Shown here: one piece after another, positions 44,143-51,391 of the stretch
How the letters are laid out: each line of letters begins with the position of its first letter
Position numbering within the stretch: position 1 is the stretch's first letter
NCBI GenBank assembly: GCA_023511855.1
Contig: JAIMAR010000003.1
Span: 1 to 52,542, forward strand
DNA length: 52,542 bases
Source of the DNA: Bryobacteraceae bacterium
GTDB lineage: Bacteria; Acidobacteriota; Terriglobia; Bryobacterales; Bryobacteraceae
Direction of reading: 5' to 3'
Notes under the pieces: generated by a model
Database searches by the model: none
Told to the model about the DNA's origin: nothing
What the model saw: the letters and a program-made list of their open reading frames with translations, nothing else
Program-made: the position numbers and the translations under genes

Positions 44143-45651
44143 TCAGCGAAGGACTTGGATGCGGCCGCCGGAATCCCGCTGAACGGTGTACAAAGTGCCG
44201 CCGCTAAGCTCCCGCACCCGGATTCGCAACGGCATGTCGCCCGGCAGCGCGTGGGTGGCGCAGCCGAGGCAGGGATCATAAGCGCGGAAGGCCATCTCCA
44301 CCATATTCAGGAGCCCTTCCGACATGTTCTCCCGCGTGACCAGGCCTTTGGCCGCTTTCTCGACGCTCATGGCGATGCGGGCCGCGTTGTTTTGCGTGGC
44401 CACAATCAGATTGGCTTTGCGCACGACGCCCCGCTCATCGGTGGCGTAGTGATGGAACAGGGTTCCGCGCGGCGCTTCCACCACGCCAACGCCCTCTTTG
44501 GGCACGCCCGTGGGCAACATTCGAATCCGGTCGCTGGTGATCTCGGGATCCGCGGCCAGCTCCTTCATCCGCTCGGCCGCATAGAGCAACTCAATCAGCC
44601 GCGCCCAGTGGTTGGCCAGAGTCTGATGGACGATCTTCGCGCCCAGCGTTTTCTTGTAGTGTTCGAACGCCGCCTGCGCCAGCGGGGTGGCCATGCCCTC
44701 GGCGGCATTCAGCCGCGCCAGGGGAGCCACGCTGTAGACGCCGCTTTCCGCGCCCTCGGTGAAGCCCTTCCAGCCGGGCTGCTTGAGGTAGCAGAACTTC
44801 ATGTAGCTCCACGGTTCAACCCGTTCGGCGATGTAGTCGGCGTACTTGCGCGGATCGAACCGGGCCACCTCTTGCCCCTCCGGTGAAACCACGCGCAACT
44901 GCCCGCGGTAGAAGTTCACGCGGTTCCGATCGTCCACCATGCCCATGTAATGCGTGCGGTGGGTGTAGTGATCGGAGAGGATCAGGTTGAGGTAGTCCGA
45001 GTTTTTCAGAACGAGCTTGTCGAACAAGTCCAGGGTGAACTGGGCGAACTCGACCGCTTCGGCGGCCCCTTGCTGGAATTGAAGCTGCTCTTCTTTGGTG
45101 ATGCGGCGCGCCACCCCTCCCGGCAATCCGAACACCGGGTGGCCCACTTTGCCGGCGGCCAGCGTAATCAGCCCGCGCAACTTGCGGCGCATGGCGATGA
45201 CCTTGCGCCCGGTCTCCGCTCCCAGGCGGCCGATGACCCCCAGGACATTGCGCTCGGCGGGAGGCGCCTGCGGCCCGGCGACAAAATCGGGGCCGCCCAG
45301 GAAATAGAAGTGCAGCGAATGGTCTTCCACCATAAAAGCGCTGTAGACCATCTCGCGAATCTTGTGCGCCGCCGGGGGAGGCTCGACGCCGAAGACGTGG
45401 TCCACGGCCTTGGTGGCGGCCATGTGGTGGGCCATGGGGCAGACCCCGCAAATGCGCGAGGTAATCTGCGGCATGTCCTCGACGGGACGTCCCTCGGCGA
45501 ACTTCTCAAAGCCGCGCAGTTCGGGGACCTGAAAATAGGCGCGCTTGACGGCGCCGTCTTCGCCCAGAAAGATGTCAATCTTTCCGTGGCCTTCCAGCCG
45601 CGTGATCGGGTCAATCGTGACGCGGTTCTGAACGCCAGTCTCAGCGGGCAT
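44143..45651 (-). CDS. mvhA: [NiFe]-hydrogenase large subunit, group 3c (MvhA-like)
   Basis: 502 residues. The nickel ligands are complete: Cys68 and Cys71 in SRICGVCPMAHH, Cys461 and Cys464 in DPCLGCATH. A 35-residue tail follows His467 and must be cut off by an endopeptidase after NiFe insertion; such an enzyme is encoded upstream (50897-51391). No in-frame TGA occurs, so it is not a selenium form. Together with MvhG and MvhD it would oxidise H2 and feed electrons to HdrABC. Last gene of the cluster, overlapping mvhG by 11 nt. Confidence 0.92.
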   Translation of the reverse strand: MPAETGVQNRVTIDPITRLEGHGKIDIFLGEDGAVKRAYFQVPELRGFEKFAEGRPVEDMPQITSRICGVCPMAHHMAATKAVDHVFGVEPPPAAHKIREMVYSAFMVEDHSLHFYFLGGPDFVAGPQAPPAERNVLGVIGRLGAETGRKVIAMRRKLRGLITLAAGKVGHPVFGLPGGVARRITKEEQLQFQQGAAEAVEFAQFTLDLFDKLVLKNSDYLNLILSDHYTHRTHYMGMVDDRNRVNFYRGQLRVVSPEGQEVARFDPRKYADYIAERVEPWSYMKFCYLKQPGWKGFTEGAESGVYSVAPLARLNAAEGMATPLAQAAFEHYKKTLGAKIVHQTLANHWARLIELLYAAERMKELAADPEITSDRIRMLPTGVPKEGVGVVEAPRGTLFHHYATDERGVVRKANLIVATQNNAARIAMSVEKAAKGLVTRENMSEGLLNMVEMAFRAYDPCLGCATHALPGDMPLRIRVRELSGGTLYTVQRDSGGRIQVLR

Positions 45652-46627
45652 CGCGGGAAGCCTCCATCTTCTTTCGCCCTAACAGCGAAGCCGGCAGGCT
45701 GTAGCGGTAGAACGTGCCCACCGGGTCCGGCACGGATTCCAGGGCCTTCAAGATTCCCTCGTCGTCTTTGGCCTCGATGAGCGAGGCCAGAGCCGACAGC
45801 GCCTTGGCCCCGAAGTCCTTGACGCGGCTGGTGGGGCCGAAACAGCCCGTGCACGGCATATTGCCTTGGATGCAAAGCGCGCCACAGCCGCCGCGGGTGG
45901 CCGGCCCCAGGCACAGCAGGCCCTGCGCCAGCAGGCACTTCTCATGATCAATGAGGATCTGGTGGGGCCGCTTGAACTCCTGGATGAAGAGCTTTTCGGG
46001 CTTGCTCGCCAGCCGCGGGCAATCCTCGCACAGGGCGCGGTCCGGCGCCAAGACCGATCCCTTTGGCGGAAGTTCTCCCGACAGCAGCGCCGTAACCGCC
46101 TGCTTCAGCAACTCCGGAGTGGGCGGACAGCCGGGAACCAGATAATCGACTTCCACCGACTGACCCAGCGTCTTGACCGTGTCATAGAAGACCGGCAGCG
46201 TTACGGTGTGGCCATTATCCGTATATGAGGTCTGCGGCTGGATGCCCTCCGGGTTGAGCGTCGAAGGGCCTTCCGAGTAGACGCGCTCGAAGATGCTGCG
46301 GCGGTCCCACAGGTTCGCCAGCCCTGGAATCCCGCCCAACTGCGCGCAGCTTCCGAAGGCGATCATGTACTTCGATTTGCGGCGCAGCAGGTGCGCCATC
46401 TCCTCCTGCTCGCTGTTGCGGATGGCGCCGTTCAAGAAAGTGGCCACGATCTCGCCGTCCGCCAGGGCCTCGATGTCCTTGCGCTTGAAGTCCATGGCCA
46501 CCGGCCACATCACGATGTCGATGGCCGCCACCACGTCGAGGATGCTTTCGGCCAGATCGACGACGGCTTCTTCGCAGCCGCCGCAGCTTGCGCACCAGTA
46601 GAACGCGACCTTGGGTTTGTCGCTCAT
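45641..46627 (-). CDS. mvhG: [NiFe]-hydrogenase small subunit, MvhG-like
   Basis: 328 residues from the ATG at 46627. Proximal-cluster cysteines Cys12, Cys15 (and Cys18) in WCASCGGCEE, then AFGSCAQLGG and VPGCPPTPELL. Further cysteines (CEDCPRL, LLCLGPATRGGCGALC, MPCTGCFGP) hold the medial and distal clusters. There is no Tat signal, so the enzyme is cytosolic, as for group 3. Start overlaps mvhD by 4 nt. Confidence 0.92.
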   Translation of the reverse strand: MSDKPKVAFYWCASCGGCEEAVVDLAESILDVVAAIDIVMWPVAMDFKRKDIEALADGEIVATFLNGAIRNSEQEEMAHLLRRKSKYMIAFGSCAQLGGIPGLANLWDRRSIFERVYSEGPSTLNPEGIQPQTSYTDNGHTVTLPVFYDTVKTLGQSVEVDYLVPGCPPTPELLKQAVTALLSGELPPKGSVLAPDRALCEDCPRLASKPEKLFIQEFKRPHQILIDHEKCLLAQGLLCLGPATRGGCGALCIQGNMPCTGCFGPTSRVKDFGAKALSALASLIEAKDDEGILKALESVPDPVGTFYRYSLPASLLGRKKMEASRDAR

Positions 46628-47091
46628 GCGGCCGTCACCTCCTCCGCTGCCGGTTCGGCCGCCGGTTGCCGCTTCAGCGGGCCAAGGGCGCGGATCTTCT
46701 CCACCATGTCGTCGATCACCACCCGCACGCGGTCCCCCTCGGCCGCCGAGATCCATTCCAGACGCAGCCGCTCCTCTTCAATGCCCATCTGCCGCACCAT
46801 CCGCTTGAGCAGGTGGAAGCGGCGGAGCGCTTTGTAGTTGCCTTCCTGATAGTGGCAGTCATTGGGATGGCAGCCGCCGATCAGCACTCCGTCGGCGCCT
46901 TTGGCGAAGGCGTCCAGCACGAACTGCGGATCGACGCGGCCGGAGCACATCACCCGGATCACGCGCGTGTTGGGAGCGTACTTGATGCGCGAAGTCCCCG
47001 CCAGATCCGCCGCCAGGTAGGTGCACCAGTTGCAAAAGAAGGCCACGATCCGCGGCTCAAACTTGGCGTCGATTTGGACCAAATCAGACAT
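46624..47091 (-). CDS. mvhD: MvhD-like [2Fe-2S] linker between hydrogenase and Hdr
   Basis: 155 residues from the ATG at 47091. The cluster cysteines are Cys20 and Cys23 (FCNWCTY), Cys49 (VMCSGRVD) and Cys74 and Cys79 (GGCHPNDCHYQEGN). In methanogens MvhD passes electrons from hydrogenase to HdrA. The gene overlaps hdrA by 8 nt and mvhG by 4 nt, so stoichiometric synthesis is likely. Confidence 0.92.
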   Translation of the reverse strand: MSDLVQIDAKFEPRIVAFFCNWCTYLAADLAGTSRIKYAPNTRVIRVMCSGRVDPQFVLDAFAKGADGVLIGGCHPNDCHYQEGNYKALRRFHLLKRMVRQMGIEEERLRLEWISAAEGDRVRVVIDDMVEKIRALGPLKRQPAAEPAAEEVTAA

Positions 47092-49078
47092 TCGCCAGTA
47101 CTCCTTCAATCTCCTCGAAGATCTCTTCGTCTTCAAACAAGTGCTGCCGGATGGAGCCCGTGGGGCAGGCCGCCACGCACGTCCCGCAGCCTTTGCAAAG
47201 GACCGGGTGGATCTGCGCCCGGTTCTTCTGCACATCAAAGCTGATCGCGTTATACGGGCAAAGCGGCACGCAGGTGCGGCACCCGGAACAGACCTCCTCC
47301 AGCACATAGGCAGTGTTCGGCTCGACCTCCACTGAGCCCGCATCGATCAGCGCCAGTGCCTCGGCCGCCGCGGCCCCCGCTTGGGCCACCGTGTCAGGAA
47401 TGTCCCGCGGGCCCTGGCAGCAGCCCGCCAGGAAAATGCCGTCGGTGAAAGTATTCACCGGGGCCAGCTTCGGGTGCCGCTCCAGGAAGAAACCCTCGGT
47501 GGCGCAGGAGATGTTGAACAGGCGGCGCACCTCCTGGGCGTCCGGCTGGGGCTCCAAGCCAACCGAAAGCACCACCATATCCACCGGGATGCGCCGCACC
47601 ACGCCCAGCAGCGTATCTTCCACCCGCAGCACCAGCTTGCCTTCCTCGGTGGGGTCCAGCGCCCAGTCGGTGACCTCGGCGACGCGGCCGCGGATGAAGT
47701 GAACGCCCTCGTTGAGCAGCTTCTGGTAGAACTCCTCGAAGCCCTTGCCGGGCGTGCGCATGTCGATGTAGAAGTTGAAGACCTCGGCGCCCGTGTGCTC
47801 CTTGAGCAAATGCGCCAGCTTCAGCGAGTACATGCAGCACACGCGGGAGCACCAGCGGTTGGTCGCCTCGTCGCGCGAGCCCACGCAATGAATGATCCCG
47901 ATCGACTTGGGCTTGCGCCCATCGCGCAGGACGACCTCGCCGGCCGTGGGACCGCTGGCGTTGACCAGCCGCTCGATCTCCAAGGAGGTGTACACGTTCG
48001 GATAGTGCCCGTAACCGTAGTACGGCGTCCGCAGAGGATCGACGGTCTTGAAGCCGGTGGCCAGGACGACCGCGCCCACCTCAATCTCCTCCACCTGCTC
48101 TTTCTGCTGGAAGTTGACGGCCTTGCGTTCGCCGCAGGCCGCCAGACAGGTCTTCTTGCATTTGCCCGACTTGAACTGGATGCAGGTTTCCGGGTCGATG
48201 ATGGGAACCTGCGGGACCGCCTGCGGGAAGGGAATATAGATCGGCTTGCGCTTGCCCAACCCGAGGTTGAACTCGTCGGCGAACTTCGGTTCTTTGTAAA
48301 CGCAAGCCTCGATGCACTCCAGGCAGCCGGAGCACAAGTCCTCTTCAATGAAGCGCGGCCAGCGGGTGACCTGGACTTTGAAATTGCCCACATAGCCGTC
48401 CACCTTGGTGACCTCGGCGTTGGTCCACAGGGTAATGTTGGGGTGGGCCTTCACCGAGGACATCTTGGGCGTGAGAATGCAGGCCGCGCAGTCCAAGGTC
48501 GGGAAGGTCTTGTCGAACATCGCCATGTGGCCGCCGATCGAAGGCTGCTTCTCGACCAGGTAGACTTTCTTGCCGGCGTTGGCCAATGTGAGCGCCGCAT
48601 GGATTCCGGCGATCCCGCCTCCCACCACCAGCACCGCCGGATGAATCGGTACGCTGCCCCGGCTCAAAGCTTGCTGCCGCGCCACGCGCCGCACCGCCGC
48701 CCGGACCATGTCAATGGCCTTCTCGGTGGCGCGGGCCCGGTCCTCGTGCACCCAGGAGTCATGCTCCCGGATGTTGACCATGTGCATGTAGAACGGGTTG
48801 AGACCCGCCTTCTCGGTAGCGGTGCGGAAGGTGTGCTCGTGCAAGTGCGGCGAGCAGGAGGCAATCACGATCCGGTTCAGCCCGTGTTGCTGCACGTCCT
48901 GTCGGATCAGATCTTGCCCCGGATCCGAACACATGTACTTGTAGTCGCGGGCTACGGCCACGCCCGGCAGCCCGGCGGCGTACTCGGCCACGGCTTTGCA
49001 GTCCACGATCGAACCGATGTTGGCCCCGCAGTGGCACACATAGACGCCGATGCGCAGGTTCCCATTGCTTTCAGACAT
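47084..49078 (-). CDS. hdrA: HdrA-like flavoprotein (electron-bifurcating subunit)
   Basis: 664 residues, the size of methanogen HdrA. N-terminal cluster region VYVCHCGANIG, FAD site VVGGGIAGIHAALTLANAG, TLDCAACILTPKM, an inserted ferredoxin (CSGCLECIEAC), CVGSRDEATNRWCSRVCC and a C-terminal pair of [4Fe-4S] motifs (CSGCRTCVPLCP, CKGCGTCVAACP). The flavin is where electron pairs from H2 are split between ferredoxin and disulfide. All expected cofactor ligands appear present. Confidence 0.92.
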   Translation of the reverse strand: MSESNGNLRIGVYVCHCGANIGSIVDCKAVAEYAAGLPGVAVARDYKYMCSDPGQDLIRQDVQQHGLNRIVIASCSPHLHEHTFRTATEKAGLNPFYMHMVNIREHDSWVHEDRARATEKAIDMVRAAVRRVARQQALSRGSVPIHPAVLVVGGGIAGIHAALTLANAGKKVYLVEKQPSIGGHMAMFDKTFPTLDCAACILTPKMSSVKAHPNITLWTNAEVTKVDGYVGNFKVQVTRWPRFIEEDLCSGCLECIEACVYKEPKFADEFNLGLGKRKPIYIPFPQAVPQVPIIDPETCIQFKSGKCKKTCLAACGERKAVNFQQKEQVEEIEVGAVVLATGFKTVDPLRTPYYGYGHYPNVYTSLEIERLVNASGPTAGEVVLRDGRKPKSIGIIHCVGSRDEATNRWCSRVCCMYSLKLAHLLKEHTGAEVFNFYIDMRTPGKGFEEFYQKLLNEGVHFIRGRVAEVTDWALDPTEEGKLVLRVEDTLLGVVRRIPVDMVVLSVGLEPQPDAQEVRRLFNISCATEGFFLERHPKLAPVNTFTDGIFLAGCCQGPRDIPDTVAQAGAAAAEALALIDAGSVEVEPNTAYVLEEVCSGCRTCVPLCPYNAISFDVQKNRAQIHPVLCKGCGTCVAACPTGSIRQHLFEDEEIFEEIEGVLANV

Positions 49079-49997
49079 ACGCCTCGACCTCCTCGTTGGC
49101 CGTGAACCAGCGGCGGATCAGATCGGATCCCGATATTGAGCGCTTCAACCCCAACTCCTTGAAATCGCCTCCCAGGGCCCAACCTAAGACCTGCGTGAAA
49201 TACAGCACGGGCATATCGAAACGCTCGCCGCTCTGCCGGGCGATCTCGGCATGATAGACGTCCAAGTTGAACTGGCACAGGGGACAGAGAGTGACAATGG
49301 CTTCAGCGCCCTTGCGGCGCGCTTCCTTTAACAGGATGTAGTTCAGTCGCAGTCCCACCTCGTGCACCGTCCCCGTCAAGGATCCTCCGCAGCACTTGGT
49401 CTTGAGCGCGTAGTCCACGGTGGGAACGCCGACGGCGCGCAGCAGCTCATCCATCCGCATCGGATTGTGCGGCCGGTCCACCTCGTCGTAGGGCCGCACC
49501 GCCTGGCAGCCGTAATAGCAGGCGATGCGCCCGCCCCGCCATTGCCGCACCGCAAGCTGACGCAGTTTCTCCACACCCAGGTCGTTGTACAGCACTTCGA
49601 GGGGATGACGAACTTTGACCCCATCGAGCGGCGGCAACCCCGCACGCTTGAGTGATTCTGCGACCTTTCCGCCGATCTCGCGGTGCTTTTCCACGTAGTC
49701 TTGCGTCTTCCGCAGCACCAGATAACAGGCGGCGCAAGGGGCCACCAGCTCCCGCGCGCCCACCTTCTGAGCAAGGGACAGGTTCCGCGCGGAGAGCAGA
49801 AACGCCGAACCTTCGTCGATGCACATATAGGAGGTCGCCCCGCAGCAGTTCCAATCCTCCAATTCCTGAAGACGAAGGCTCAGCAGCCGGAATAGGGTCC
49901 GCAGACTCTCGTCGTAGGCTACCCCTGTGGCGCTCAGAGAGCATCCGGGGTAGTAGACATAAGTCTTTTCACCGTTGCCTTCCTTCGGTTCCTTCAT
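49071..49997 (-). CDS. hdrB: HdrB-like subunit (noncubane [4Fe-4S] active site)
   Basis: 308 residues. Two complete CCG domains: Cys19, Cys51-Cys52, Cys88, Cys91 and Cys160/164, Cys202-Cys203, Cys238, Cys241. In methanogens these hold the two noncubane clusters that cleave CoM-S-S-CoB. Retaining all of them argues for real disulfide chemistry on an unknown substrate. Overlaps hdrC (4 nt) and hdrA (8 nt). Confidence 0.92.
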   Translation of the reverse strand: MKEPKEGNGEKTYVYYPGCSLSATGVAYDESLRTLFRLLSLRLQELEDWNCCGATSYMCIDEGSAFLLSARNLSLAQKVGARELVAPCAACYLVLRKTQDYVEKHREIGGKVAESLKRAGLPPLDGVKVRHPLEVLYNDLGVEKLRQLAVRQWRGGRIACYYGCQAVRPYDEVDRPHNPMRMDELLRAVGVPTVDYALKTKCCGGSLTGTVHEVGLRLNYILLKEARRKGAEAIVTLCPLCQFNLDVYHAEIARQSGERFDMPVLYFTQVLGWALGGDFKELGLKRSISGSDLIRRWFTANEEVEAYV

Positions 49998-50578
49998 GAG
50001 GCAACCTCCTTCATCCCATTCAATTCCTTCGGAAGCTCTTCGACCCTCTGAATCCTCTCCATCCGAAGAGACATTCGGCCCGTTCGCAGCAGCGAGAGCC
50101 CGTATTTGGCCATATTCAGAAGGATGAATGGGTTCGATTTCAAGGCCATGCGCAGCACAAGCCAGATCTCCGAATTCCGTCCCCGCTTCCGCACCAGCTC
50201 GTAAAACTCCCGCGCTAGCACCGGGATCGGGAACCTCGCCGGATACATGCGGTGGCGGATCGCCTCACGTTTCAGGCTGTACATCAGGTCCGTGATGTGT
50301 ACGTTCTGCGGGCAATGCACTGCGCAGGAATAGCATGATGCGCAGAGCCAAATGGTCTGGCAACTGAGAACGTCGGCCCGGAAACCCTCCCGGACCAGCG
50401 CGATAACGCGCCGCGGGGTAAAGTCCATGTAGATGGAAACCGGACAAGTTCCCGAGCAGGTGCCGCACTGGATGCAGGACCAAATCCGGTCGCAGCCGGG
50501 CTGCTGGCTGATCTGGTCGGCCCATTGCGGATCAGCCTCTCGTTGGAACTTCATTTTTCGGCGGATTAAGGCCAGCAA
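49994..50578 (-). CDS. hdrC: HdrC-like iron-sulfur subunit
   Basis: 194 residues. Two [4Fe-4S] motifs: Cys35/38/41/45 (CIQCGTCSGTCP) and Cys79/82/85/89 (CASCYSCAVHCP). It carries electrons from HdrA to HdrB. A TTG start at 50578 is preferred because AGGAG lies 7 nt upstream; the ATG at 50554 has no such site. First gene of the hdr-mvh unit, below a sigma-54-type promoter. Confidence 0.9.
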   Translation of the reverse strand: MLALIRRKMKFQREADPQWADQISQQPGCDRIWSCIQCGTCSGTCPVSIYMDFTPRRVIALVREGFRADVLSCQTIWLCASCYSCAVHCPQNVHITDLMYSLKREAIRHRMYPARFPIPVLAREFYELVRKRGRNSEIWLVLRMALKSNPFILLNMAKYGLSLLRTGRMSLRMERIQRVEELPKELNGMKEVAS

Positions 50579-50648
50579 TGGATGACTCCTGGAACAGCAG
50601 AAAGTCAGCCGCCACAGGCAGGCCGTTGCGGCTTTATGAGAAAACCCC

Positions 50649-50664
50649 GCATTTGCTGTGCCAA
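50649..50664 (-). promoter_or_regulatory. Sigma-54 (-24/-12) promoter of the hdr-mvh operon
   Basis: Minus strand reads TTGGCAC-AGCAA-ATGC with the invariant GG (50662-50661) and GC (50650-50649) exactly 10 nt apart, matching TTGGCACG-N4-TTGC at most positions. Transcription would begin near 50637, about 59 nt before the hdrC start. A TATAAT (50692-50697, minus) upstream is an alternative sigma-70 -10 but lacks a -35. Confidence 0.6.
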
Positions 50665-50821
50665 AACGCCAAATTCAGATAAAACGGTCTGATTATAGAA
50701 AAATGAGCAAGTTACGGTCGGCTCGCCGAAGGCCCGTTCATCCGCTTGCGCCATATGACCCACGCCAAATGGGGAAAGCCCGTTCGCGAAGGGCCAAAAT
50801 GCCGCAGGCTGGCCATTTGGC
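50660..50821. repeat. Cluster of GCCAAA hexamers upstream of the hdr-mvh operon
   Basis: GCCAAA occurs at 50660, 50668, 50764 and 50793, and inverted at 50816. The last two make an imperfect hairpin (GGCCAAAATG with CCATTTGGCC). They could be activator sites for the -24/-12 promoter. Otherwise the 318-bp gap to the protease gene shows no credible gene. Confidence 0.35.
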
Positions 50822-50896
50822 CCTCTTTTCCGTCTTCTGACTCGAAAGGGGCTGAAATAGGCAATGCCTCAGGGAAGAAGGCTCAACGGCGTCCCG

Positions 50897-51391
50897 CTAA
50901 TCGCTGCGGCCTTCCTTGAGCTCCGCCCAGATTCGGCGGGCGAGAGGCTCAACCGCAGCCGCCACCGCAGGAGTCATCTGTTCGGAGAGAGTGCTGGTAT
51001 CGGCCCCCTCGATGGCGTAGATCTCGACTTCGTCCGGCATGGGTATGCCCAGGCGCGCCGCCAGCGCGAAGGCTTCCGCGATGCCGATTTCGTGGGGGTT
51101 GATGAGCCGCAGGCTCCCTGCTGCCTCGGCCACGGTCAGACGTCGGATTCTTCCGGGAACGGGCGCCGCCACGGTGAGGCAATCGATCAAAATGGCGCGC
51201 GAATAGCCGGCCAGCAGGTCGATCAGCTCAAAGCCTCCCCGCTCGCTTTCCAGCACCGTGACGCCGGGAATCGGGGATTCCTCGAGCAGCCGTTTCAGCT
51301 CGGCCGCCACCGCCAGGCCGGCGCGGTCATCGGAGACCACGGGATTCCCCAGTCCGAGCACCGCGGTTGCGCCCGGATGGGAAGGATTCAA
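50897..51391 (-). CDS. Hydrogenase maturation endopeptidase (M52 family)
   Basis: 164 residues. LGLGNPVVSDDRAGL, ILIDCLTV and INPHEIG hold the acidic and histidine residues that recognise nickel in HybD/HycI-type proteases. It would clip the 35-residue tail of the large subunit encoded downstream, or that of another hydrogenase outside the window. I start at the TTG of 51391 (TTGA overlap with the preceding stop), because starting at the GTG 51361 would remove the first beta strand. Confidence 0.82.
   Translation of the reverse strand: MNPSHPGATAVLGLGNPVVSDDRAGLAVAAELKRLLEESPIPGVTVLESERGGFELIDLLAGYSRAILIDCLTVAAPVPGRIRRLTVAEAAGSLRLINPHEIGIAEAFALAARLGIPMPDEVEIYAIEGADTSTLSEQMTPAVAAAVEPLARRIWAELKEGRSD

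Noticed and set aside
47381-49105. A 574-codon open frame on the plus strand through hdrA
   Set aside because: It is antisense to a gene with complete cofactor motifs on the minus strand; its translation is Gly/Arg/Leu/His-rich with no family features. High GC makes such shadow frames common.
44143-50578. Archaeal contamination or transfer as sole explanation of the Hdr-Mvh genes
   Set aside because: GC content and codon use look like the flanking bacterial genes, and bacterial group 3c/Hdr sets are known. Older transfer cannot be excluded.
50658-50840. A 60-codon plus-strand frame in the gap upstream of hdrC
   Set aside because: Very basic, no ribosome-binding site, and it covers the promoter elements of the hdr-mvh operon. 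More likely chance.
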